Source: Nitratireductor sp. GISD-1A_MAKvit (GTDB lineage: Bacteria > Pseudomonadota > Alphaproteobacteria > Rhizobiales > Rhizobiaceae). From it: a stretch of 64,000 nt of DNA. A model generated the notes under the pieces. The model was given only the letters and a program-made list of their open reading frames with translations. It did not search any database and had not been told where the DNA came from. Made by a program: the position numbers and the translations under genes. The stretch covers positions 2,479,001-2,543,000 of the forward strand of contig NZ_CP161920.1 in assembly GCF_040819555.1 (NCBI RefSeq). Reading direction: 5' to 3'. Numbering within the stretch: position 1 is the stretch's first letter; each line of letters begins with the position of its first letter. Below, piece by piece: positions 56,814-64,000 of this stretch.

Positions 56814-58025
56814 ATGGGTAAAATCAAGGTGGACAATCCGGTCGTCGAGCTCGACGGCGATGAGATGACACGGATCATCTGGCAGTTCATCAAGGAAAAG
56901 CTGATCCATCCCTATCTCGACATCGACCTGAAATATTACGACCTCGGCATCGAGGCACGTGACGAGACAGACGACCAGATCACCGTCGATGCAGCCAATG
57001 CGATCAAGAAATATGGCGTCGGCGTGAAATGCGCCACCATCACGCCGGATGAGGCGCGCGTCGAGGAATTCGGCCTCAAGCGCATGTACCGTTCGCCCAA
57101 TGGCACGATCCGCAACATTCTGGGTGGCGTGATCTTCCGCGAGCCGATCATCATGAAGAACGTCCCGCGCCTGGTCCCCGGCTGGACACAGCCGATCATC
57201 GTCGGCCGCCACGCCTTCGGCGACCAGTACCGCGCAACCGACTTCAAATTCCCCGGCAAAGGCAAGCTGACGATCAAGTTCGTTGGTGAGGATGGCGAGA
57301 CCATCGAGCACGAAGTGTTCGACGCGCCGGGATCGGGTGTGGCCATGGCCATGTACAATCTGGATGAATCCATCCGCGACTTCGCCCGTGCTTCGATGAA
57401 CTATGCGCTGATGCGCAAGGTGCCGTGCTATCTCTCCACGAAGAACACGATCATGAAAGCCTATGACGGGCGCTTCAAGGATATCTTCCAGGAGATCTAC
57501 GAGACCGAGTTCGAGGAAAAGTTCAAGGAAGCCAACATCACCTATGAGCACCGGCTGATCGACGACATGGTCGCTTCGGCGCTCAAATGGTCGGGCGGCT
57601 ATGTCTGGGCCTGCAAGAACTACGACGGCGACGTGCAGTCGGACACGGTGGCACAGGGCTTCGGCTCGCTTGGCCTGATGACCTCGGTTCTGATGACGCC
57701 GGACGGCAAGACGGTGGAAGCTGAAGCTGCACACGGCACGGTGACGCGTCACTACCGCCAGCACCAGAAGGGCGAGGAAACCTCGACCAACTCCATTGCT
57801 TCGATCTTTGCGTGGACGCGTGGCCTTGCCCACCGTGCCAAGCTGGACGACAACAAGGAGCTGGCGAAATTCGCTGCCACGCTGGAAAAGGTCTGCATCG
57901 ACACGGTGGAATCCGGCCACATGACCAAGGATCTCGCGCTGCTCATCGGCCCCGATCAGCCGTGGCTCTCGACCACCGGTTTTCTCGACAAGATCGAGGA
58001 GAACCTGCAGAAGGCGATGGGCTAA
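56814..58025 (+). CDS. icd: NADP-dependent isocitrate dehydrogenase
   Basis: TCA-cycle enzyme making 2-oxoglutarate and NADPH (403 aa). It is the eukaryotic-like type found in rhizobia, starting [20 protein letters not shown]. Substrate and metal motifs: [48 protein letters not shown] and the cofactor region [19 protein letters not shown] upstream supports the start at 56814. A terminator follows, and alaS and recA converge from the other side. Confidence 0.97.
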   Translation: MGKIKVDNPVVELDGDEMTRIIWQFIKEKLIHPYLDIDLKYYDLGIEARDETDDQITVDAANAIKKYGVGVKCATITPDEARVEEFGLKRMYRSPNGTIRNILGGVIFREPIIMKNVPRLVPGWTQPIIVGRHAFGDQYRATDFKFPGKGKLTIKFVGEDGETIEHEVFDAPGSGVAMAMYNLDESIRDFARASMNYALMRKVPCYLSTKNTIMKAYDGRFKDIFQEIYETEFEEKFKEANITYEHRLIDDMVASALKWSGGYVWACKNYDGDVQSDTVAQGFGSLGLMTSVLMTPDGKTVEAEAAHGTVTRHYRQHQKGEETSTNSIASIFAWTRGLAHRAKLDDNKELAKFAATLEKVCIDTVESGHMTKDLALLIGPDQPWLSTTGFLDKIEENLQKAMG

Positions 58026-58054
58026 CCACCAGCCCTTCGTCAGGCAAGACAAAG

Positions 58055-58082
58055 AGCCGCGGTTTCATCCGCGGCTTTTTTT
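58055..58082 (+). terminator. Intrinsic terminator after icd
   Basis: GCCGCGG (58056-58062) pairs with CCGCGGC (58069-58075) and is followed by a T run. Confidence 0.9.
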
Positions 58083-58105
58083 CGTGTTTCCTCGCAGATA
58101 ACAAA

Positions 58106-58137
58106 AAAACGCGGGCTCCCTCCGGGACCCGCGTTTT
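58106..58137. terminator. Bidirectional terminator between icd and alaS
   Basis: AAAACGCGGG (58106-58115) pairs with CCCGCGTTTT (58128-58137), with an inner TCCC/GGGA. A runs and T runs on both sides allow use from the convergent alaS gene and as a second stop for icd. Confidence 0.85.
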
Positions 58138-58164
58138 CCTTTTCTTGCCTGCAGGAGCGAGGGC

Positions 58165-60827
58165 TCAGCCTTCCATCGCAGCCTTAACGGCTGCGATGGC
58201 CTCGGCCGCCCTGGAGCCGTCGGGGGCCGCCGGCCTGAGCCATGTCGGGACGCCCGCCGCCGCCCTTGCCGCCGATGGCGGCGGAGGCGACGCGGACGAG
58301 ATCCACGGCGCTGAAGCGCTCGGTCAGGTCCTTCGTTACACCGACCACGACGCTGGCCTTGCCCTCTTGCGACGTCCCGACGAATACGGTGACACCGGAG
58401 CCCAGCGAAGCCTTGCCATCATCGGCAAGCGGTTTGAGGTCCTTTGGCGAAATGCCATCGACCACACGGCCCATGAAGCCCACGCCGGCGACGGTTTCCT
58501 TGCCGTCATCGCTTGCGCCTGCTCCACCGCCAAGGGCGAGCTTGCGACGCGCCTCCGACAGTTCACGCTCGAGCCTGCGGCGCTCTTCAAGGACGGTCTC
58601 AAGGCGAGCACTCACATCGGCGGGGGCAACCTTCAAGGCACTGGCAGCAAGCTTCAGTTGCTGCTCCTGCTGGCCAAGATAATGCCGCGCGGCATCGGCC
58701 GTCAGTGCTTCCAGGCGGCGCACGCCTGAGGCCACAGCGCTTTCGGAGACGATGCGGATCAGGCCGATATCGCCCGTGGCCTTCACATGTGTGCCACCAC
58801 ACAGCTCCAGCGAATAGGTTTTTCCAGCCCTGGTGCCCTCATGCGCGGTGCCCATGGAGACAACACGAACCTCGTCGCCGTATTTTTCACCGAAGAGCGC
58901 CATGGCGCCGGCCTCGATGGCCTCGTCCACAGCCATGAGACGGGTCTCGACCGGAGCATTCTGCAAGACGATGGAATTGGCGATGTCCTCGATGCGGGCA
59001 AGTTCATCGTCCGAAATGGGCTTGGGATGGGAAAAGTCGAAGCGCAGCCGCTCGGGCGCGACCAGAGAGCCTTTCTGCGCCACATGTGTGCCCAGCACCT
59101 CGCGCAGCGCCTCGTGCAGGAGATGCGTGGCGGTGTGGTTGGCCCGGATGCGCGCGCGGCGCACATGATCCACCTTCAGCGCCACGACATCGCCGGTTCT
59201 GACTTTTCCGTTCTCGACACGACCGAAATGGACGAGAAGCCCGTCGCCCTTCTTCTGCGTGTCTGCCACCCCTATGGAAAAACCTTCGCCCGAAATAACG
59301 CCGGTGTCGCCCACCTGACCGCCGGATTCTCCATAGAACGGGGTCTGGTTTGTGACGATCGCCACTTCATCGCCATCGGCTGCGTGATCGACCATCGCGC
59401 CGTCGCGAACGAGGGCGGTCACCACGCCTTCGGCTTCCTCGGTCTCATAGCCGAGGAAATCGCTGCCGCCGGTCTTGTCCTTGACGGCGAACCAGACGGC
59501 CTCCGTGGCGGCCTCGCCGGAACCGGCCCAGTTTGCGCGCGCCTCGGCCTTCTGCAGTTCCATCGCGTCTTTGAAACCGGTCAGGTCCACATGGATGCCG
59601 CGCTGGCGCAGGGCATCCTGCGTGAGGTCGAGCGGGAAACCGTAGGTATCGTAGAGCTTGAAGGCGGTTTCGCCATCGAGCAGGTCGCCCTCACCCATTG
59701 AGCTGGTGGCGTCGGAGAGCAGCGTCAGACCGCGCGCCAGGGTCTTGCGGAAGCGGGTTTCCTCAAGCTTGAGCGTTTCGGTGATGAGCGCCTCGCCGCG
59801 CACCAGTTCCGGATAGGCCCCGGCCCATCTCGCGCACCAGCGCCGGCACGAGGCGCCACATCAGCGGGTCCTTCGACCCGAGAAGCTGGGCATGGCGCAT
59901 GGCACGCCTCATGATGCGGCGCAGCACATAGCCGCGCCCCTCATTGGAAGGCAGAACGCCGTCGGCGATCAAGAAGCTCGACGCACGCAGATGATCGGCA
60001 ATCACCTTGTGGCTGGCATGCTGCGCACCCTCCGCACGCACACCCGTGGCCTCTTCGGAAGCGTGGATGAGCGCCCGGAAAAGATCGATGTCGTAATTGT
60101 CGTGTACGCCCTGAAGCACGGCGGCAACCCGCTCAAGCCCCATGCCCGTGTCGATGGAGGGACGCGGCAGATCGACCCGCTCTTCCGGCGCAAGCTGTTC
60201 GAACTGCATGAAGACGAGGTTCCAGATCTCGATGAACCGGTCACCGTCCTCATCCGGGCTTCCGGGAGGGCCGCCAGGAATGTGATCGCCGTGGTCGTAG
60301 AAGATTTCCGAGCATGGTCCGCACGGACCCGTGTCGCCCATGGCCCAGAAATTGTCACTCGTGGCGATGCGGATGATACGGTCGTCGGGAAGTCCGGCAA
60401 TCTTCTTCCAGAAGCCGGCTGCCTCGTCATCCGTGTGGTAGACGGTGACCAACAGACGCTTCGGATCGAGACCGAATTCCTTCGTGACCAGGTTCCAGGC
60501 AAGCTCGATCGCGCGATCCTTGAAATAGTCGCCGAAGGAGAAATTGCCCATCATCTCGAAGAAGGTGTGATGGCGGGCCGTGTAGCCGACATTGTCGAGA
60601 TCGTTGTGCTTGCCACCTGCCCGCACGCACTTCTGCGCCGTCACCGCACGGTCGTATGGCCTTGTCTCCAGGCCGGTGAACACGTTCTTGAACGGGACCA
60701 TGCCGGCATTGGTGAACATCAGGGTCGGATCGTTGCGCGGGACGAGCGGACCGGAGGCCACGATCTCGTGTCCGTTTTTCCTAAAATAGTCGAGAAAGGT
60801 CGACCGGATGTCGTTGACGCCACTCAT
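58165..60827 (-). CDS. alaS: Alanyl-tRNA synthetase (two one-base frameshifts)
   Basis: Charges tRNA-Ala. The N-terminal catalytic domain ([37 protein letters not shown]) and the editing domain ([37 protein letters not shown]) are both present but in different frames. The first break is at the C run 59818-59821; removing one base reads [16 protein letters not shown]. The second is at the G run 58222-58226; removing one base restores the C-terminus [20 protein letters not shown] with a stop at 58165. The corrected product is 886 residues, the normal length. Since the gene is essential, sequence error is by far the likeliest cause. Confidence 0.95.
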
Positions 60828-60963
60828 GATACAGCCTTTGCGAGAAGCCCGCCCGGTAAAGCGGAAAACAGAAGTCCGCCTTTTAACGTCAGCACCCGGG
60901 CCCTGTCCAGAAATCCCGTGGCCCGGCAAAAGACCGGCCTGTCTCCCGGTGCAGACACACAAA

Positions 60964-60991
60964 AAAACACCGCCAGGAGTGGCGGTGTTTT
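60964..60991 (-). terminator. Intrinsic terminator after recA
   Basis: AAAACACCGCC (60964-60974) and GGCGGTGTTTT (60981-60991) form an 11-bp stem with a 6-nt loop; the A run on the plus strand gives the T run for minus-strand recA transcripts. Confidence 0.88.
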
Positions 60992-61035
60992 CGAGAATGG
61001 CCGGACTGACGCCCGCACCATAAACAGTCAAAAAC

Positions 61036-62121
61036 CTATTCGTCGAGATCGCCACCGTCCTGATCGCCCGGCCCTGTATCCTCAAGGAATTTTTCGGCAA
61101 TCAGGCCAGCATTCTGACGCAGCGCCAGTTCGATCTCCTGAGCCGCCTCGGGATTGTCGCGCAGGAACTGCTTGGCATTCTCGCGCCCCTGTCCCAGACG
61201 CTGGGAATTGTAGGAGAACCATGCGCCGGACTTTTCCACAATCCCGGCCTTAACGCCAAGGTCAACCAGTTCACCCGTCTTCGAAACGCCTTCACCATAC
61301 ATGATGTCGAACTCCACCTGCTTGAAGGGCGGGGCCATCTTGTTTTTCACCACCTTGATGCGGGTCTGGTTTCCAACCACCTCGTCACGGTCCTTGACGG
61401 AACCGATTCGGCGGATGTCGAGGCGGACCGACGAGTAGAATTTGAGTGCGTTGCCGCCCGTCGTCGTCTCCGGCGAGCCAAACATGACGCCGATCTTCAT
61501 GCGGATCTGATTGATGAAGATCACCATGGTCTTCGAGCGGGAGATGGAGGCGGTGAGCTTGCGCAGTGCCTGGCTCATCAGACGGGCCTGCATGCCTGGC
61601 AGCGTATCCCCCATCTCACCCTCGATCTCGGCGCGCGGCGTGAGCGCAGCCACCGAATCGACAACAATCACGTCCAGCGCACCCGAACGCACCAGCGTGT
61701 CGCAGATCTCGAGCGCCTGCTCGCCCGTGTCGGGCTGCGAGATCAGGAGATTTTCCAGATCGACCCCCAGCTTGCGAGCATAGACGGGATCAAGCGCATG
61801 CTCCGCGTCGATGAAGCCGCAAATGCCACCCTTCTTCTGCGCTTCGGCCACGGTGTGGAGCGCCAGCGTCGTCTTGCCGGAGCTCTCTGGACCATAAATC
61901 TCGACAATGCGGCCGCGCGGCAGTCCGCCCACGCCGAGTGCAATATCGAGGCCCAGCGACCCGGTGGAGATGGTCTCGATCTCGACCACCTGATCATTGG
62001 CGCCAAGCCGCATGATCGATCCCTTGCCGAAGGATCTTTCGATCTGCGATAGCGCCGCATCCAGAGCCTTGGTTTTGTCCACCGAATTATCCTCTACAAG
62101 CCGCAATGAATTCTGAGCCAT
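61036..62121 (-). CDS. recA: Recombinase RecA
   Basis: DNA strand-exchange protein and LexA co-protease (361 aa). Clear landmarks: Walker [10 protein letters not shown], the [21 protein letters not shown]alker B region, DNA-binding loop 1 around [20 protein letters not shown] and loop 2 near [17 protein letters not shown]. The acidic C-terminus [12 protein letters not shown] is typical. The start at 62121 ([13 protein letters not shown]) matches rhizobial RecA; the open frame extends upstream into the leader. The T-rich repeated sites upstream may mediate SOS control. Confidence 0.97.
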   Translation of the reverse strand: MAQNSLRLVEDNSVDKTKALDAALSQIERSFGKGSIMRLGANDQVVEIETISTGSLGLDIALGVGGLPRGRIVEIYGPESSGKTTLALHTVAEAQKKGGICGFIDAEHALDPVYARKLGVDLENLLISQPDTGEQALEICDTLVRSGALDVIVVDSVAALTPRAEIEGEMGDTLPGMQARLMSQALRKLTASISRSKTMVIFINQIRMKIGVMFGSPETTTGGNALKFYSSVRLDIRRIGSVKDRDEVVGNQTRIKVVKNKMAPPFKQVEFDIMYGEGVSKTGELVDLGVKAGIVEKSGAWFSYNSQRLGQGRENAKQFLRDNPEAAQEIELALRQNAGLIAEKFLEDTGPGDQDGGDLDE

Positions 62122-62186
62122 GATACAACACCCCTTCGAGGTCAATGGAGGCGGTTCCGCCAAATCCGCGATAACCATCTGTACCC

Positions 62187-62261
62187 TTTTTGTTCTTTTT
62201 TTGCAATAGGCGTCAAAATATTGAAAAACAAGGATAAAAAGTTTTTGTTCTTTTTTTGTAC
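62187..62261 (-). promoter_or_regulatory. Duplicated T-tract motif in the recA upstream region, SOS-box-like
   Basis: An exact 17-bp direct repeat, TTTTTGTTCTTTTTTTG, occurs at 62187-62203 and 62242-62258. Each contains GTTC, and the second reads GTTC-N7-GTAC (62247-62261), one mismatch from the alphaproteobacterial LexA site GTTC-N7-GTTC. The first reads GTTC-N7-GCAA. They flank the probable recA promoter, so a LexA role is plausible. Confidence 0.5.
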
Positions 62262-62357
62262 GCAGAGAATTGCAATCAACAGCCCTTTCAGCGGTCTCGA
62301 AGCGGCTGCCCTCGACAGCCCGTTTTCGGGGCGCAGGGCGATTCGGAGAGTTAACCG

Positions 62358-63308
62358 ATGATCACCGCCGATGCTGTGCGTCTTCTTGCCGTTGGGGGCG
62401 CCCACCCCGACAGGCGCGGACGGCTGACGGCCCCGCATATTCCGGCCACCTCCAACCCCGGCGATCTGCACGAAGAGGTGGGCGGCGGCATCTTCAACGC
62501 GGCCCGAATAGCCCATCGGCGCGGCGTGGCCGTGTCGCTGTTCTCCCTGCGCGGAGGAGACCCCGCAGGAGAAGCGGTGGCGCACGCCGTGGCAGAGGCA
62601 GGGTTTGAGGATCTCTCAGTCACGTTTCTCGACCGGACGACTCCGAGCTACACCGCGATACTCGACCATGACGGGGAGCTTATCACGGGTCTTGCAGACA
62701 TGGCGCTCTATGAGACGGCCTTTGCCAAACAGATGCGCCGATCAAAGACGCGCGCGGCGGTGGCCGCCGCAAATGCCATCCTTTGCGATGCCAACATGCC
62801 GGCCGATGCCGTGGCAGCGCTTGCCGCACTGCGCGGCAGCACACCACTTTACGCAATCGCCGTCTCTCCCGCAAAGGCCGGGCGGCTCGTGCCCAGTTTT
62901 GCAGAGATTGCGGTCCTGTTCATGAATGCGAGCGAGGCGCGAAGCCTTTGCAACCAGAGCGCCAGCGCCCCGCCCGGCCAGACTGTTCAGGCACTGCGCG
63001 CACGCGGCCTCAACGCCGGGGTCATCACCCAGGGCAGCAATGCCCTGACTGTTTTTGACGGCTCCGGCCACTGGAGCATCGTACCGCCCCGGATTGATCC
63101 GGTCGTGGATGTGACCGGTGCCGGAGACGCGCTCGCCGGGGCAACCATCGCAGCCCTCATGCGCGGTCGATCACTGCCTGAAGCGGCTCGAGAAGGCGTC
63201 GCGGCCTCCGGCCTCGTTGTTGCATCCGCCTCGGCAGCGCCGGATTTCGACGCTAACCTGTTCAACGCGGCGCTTGCGCGGGTGCCCGCACCGCATTCAG
63301 TTTCATAA
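62358..63308 (+). CDS. PfkB family sugar kinase, probable pseudouridine kinase
   Basis: Ribokinase-like kinase (316 aa). The PfkB signatures are present: [15 protein letters not shown] near the N-terminus and the catalytic [17 protein letters not shown] near the C-terminus (aspartate in GAGDA). The gene right after it encodes pseudouridine-5'-phosphate glycosidase, so the substrate is very probably pseudouridine (PsuK role), produced by RNA turnover. The assignment rests on context; other nucleosides or sugars phosphorylated by PfkB members are possible. It is divergent from recA. Confidence 0.85.
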   Translation: MITADAVRLLAVGGAHPDRRGRLTAPHIPATSNPGDLHEEVGGGIFNAARIAHRRGVAVSLFSLRGGDPAGEAVAHAVAEAGFEDLSVTFLDRTTPSYTAILDHDGELITGLADMALYETAFAKQMRRSKTRAAVAAANAILCDANMPADAVAALAALRGSTPLYAIAVSPAKAGRLVPSFAEIAVLFMNASEARSLCNQSASAPPGQTVQALRARGLNAGVITQGSNALTVFDGSGHWSIVPPRIDPVVDVTGAGDALAGATIAALMRGRSLPEAAREGVAASGLVVASASAAPDFDANLFNAALARVPAPHSVS

Positions 63309-63322
63309 AGGAGTCTTCCCCC

Positions 63323-64000
63323 GTGCGTTCCAACAACATTATCGACATCCACGCGCCCGTTGCGCAGGCCCTTGCAGAAGGCAGGCCGGTGGTGGCGCTG
63401 GAGAGCACCATAATCACCCATGGCATGCCCTGGCCACGCAACAATGAAATGGCAAGCGAGGTGGAAGCGCTGATCGGTGAAGAAGGCGCAGTCCCCGCCA
63501 CAATTGCGGTGATCGATGGACGATTGAAGGTCGGGCTTTCCCGGCAGGAGCGTGAAAGGCTTGCCCAGGCAAAGGATCCGATGAAGCTGTCGCGCGCCGA
63601 TCTCGCCTTTGCGATTGCCGAGAGCCGGAGCGGCGGCACAACCGTGGCCGCGACAATGATCGCGGCGCGAATGGCCGGCATTGCCGTTTTCGCGACCGGT
63701 GGCATTGGCGGCGTTCACAAGGGCGCCGAGACGAGCTTCGACATTTCTGCCGATCTCGACGAACTGTCACGCACGCCGGTCATCGCGGTGTCGGCCGGAC
63801 CAAAGGCCATACTGGACACCGAGAAGACACTCGAGGTGCTTGAAACGCGGGGCGTTCCCGTGGTTGCCTACGGCACCGACAGGATGCCTGCCTTCTGGTC
63901 GCGTCACTCCCCCTACCCGGCACCGCTCCGCCTCGACACGGCCGAAGCGATCGCCCGCTTCCAGGCCACCCGCACGGCACTCGGCATCGATGGCGGCATG
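63323..64000 (+). CDS. psuG: Pseudouridine-5'-phosphate glycosidase, 3' partial
   Basis: Cleaves the C-C glycosidic bond of pseudouridine 5'-phosphate to uracil and ribose 5-phosphate. Translation begins at GTG (63323) with AAAGGAG upstream, 14 bp after the kinase stop. Visible family motifs: VVALESTIITHGMPWPRN, PATIAVIDGRLKVGL, the catalytic-lysine segments KLSRADLAFAIAESRSGGTT and FATGGIGGVHKGAETSFDIS, and VSAGPKAILDTEKTLEVLET. The window ends after 226 residues, about three quarters of the usual length, with the frame still open. Confidence 0.93.
   Translation, partial: MRSNNIIDIHAPVAQALAEGRPVVALESTIITHGMPWPRNNEMASEVEALIGEEGAVPATIAVIDGRLKVGLSRQERERLAQAKDPMKLSRADLAFAIAESRSGGTTVAATMIAARMAGIAVFATGGIGGVHKGAETSFDISADLDELSRTPVIAVSAGPKAILDTEKTLEVLETRGVPVVAYGTDRMPAFWSRHSPYPAPLRLDTAEAIARFQATRTALGIDGGM

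Noticed and set aside
58222..59821. Programmed ribosomal frameshifting in alaS
   Set aside because: Sites are short G/C runs without slippery heptamers or a reason for two shifts in one synthetase; the same kind of insertion occurs in five unrelated genes.

Overview
This looks like a chromosomal window from an alphaproteobacterium of the order Hyphomicrobiales (Rhizobiales), probably close to Phyllobacteriaceae such as Mesorhizobium, Nitratireductor or Aquamicrobium. The evidence is high GC by eye, the recA-alaS-icd neighbourhood, the purC-purS-(small ORF)-purQ-purL-bolA-grxD run, an F1-ATPase zeta subunit gene, and the eukaryotic-type NADP isocitrate dehydrogenase. The genus is inference. 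I see no rRNA, tRNA, CRISPR, transposase or phage gene, and no gene-free stretch longer than about 280 bp.

Layout: 1-5 kb is a dipeptide/oligopeptide ABC importer operon (binding protein cut by the window edge, two permeases, one fused double ATPase), then a TerB-like gene, a TSUP exporter and a tiny membrane protein. 6.6-12 kb holds cobQ, a valine-catabolic pair (isobutyryl-CoA dehydrogenase, mmsB), a candidate small RNA and a class III aminotransferase. 12-21 kb is a methylated-amine and methionine block: NTF2-like protein, MttB-family methyltransferase, dimethylglycine-dehydrogenase-like enzyme, PhnD-like protein, desaturase-like membrane enzyme, XRE regulator, and a homocysteine methyltransferase whose promoter is covered by a perfect 24-bp palindrome. 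21-31 kb has a pyruvyl transferase, a MATE pump, a J-domain-like protein, a DUF1176 protein and a tightly coupled minus-strand operon resembling the carbon monoxide dehydrogenase maturation set (flavin reductase, MoxR, CoxE, two XdhC-type proteins, MoeA/MocA fusion, hydrolase). 31-39 kb is mixed accessory genes plus purB and the ATP synthase zeta subunit. 39-46 kb is the purine cluster with bolA and grxD. 46-52 kb has an MFS pump, ttcA and a polyprenyl-sugar locus (GT2, YdjC deacetylase, GtrA, ArnT-like transferase) that could decorate lipid A. 52-64 kb is housekeeping: rpsD with a structured leader, murI, trmJ-like, a DnaQ-CBS-DUF294 fusion, icd, alaS, recA, and the pseudouridine-catabolic pair psuK-psuG.

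The most striking sequence-level feature is that six genes (seven sites, two in alaS) are broken by exactly one extra G or C, and every site lies beside a GGCC. Because alaS, which is essential, and purQ are among them, I read these as systematic sequence errors (or a motif-linked slippage), not real pseudogenes; removing one base at each site restores full-length proteins of normal family length. These genes are therefore annotated as CDS with the frameshift stated.
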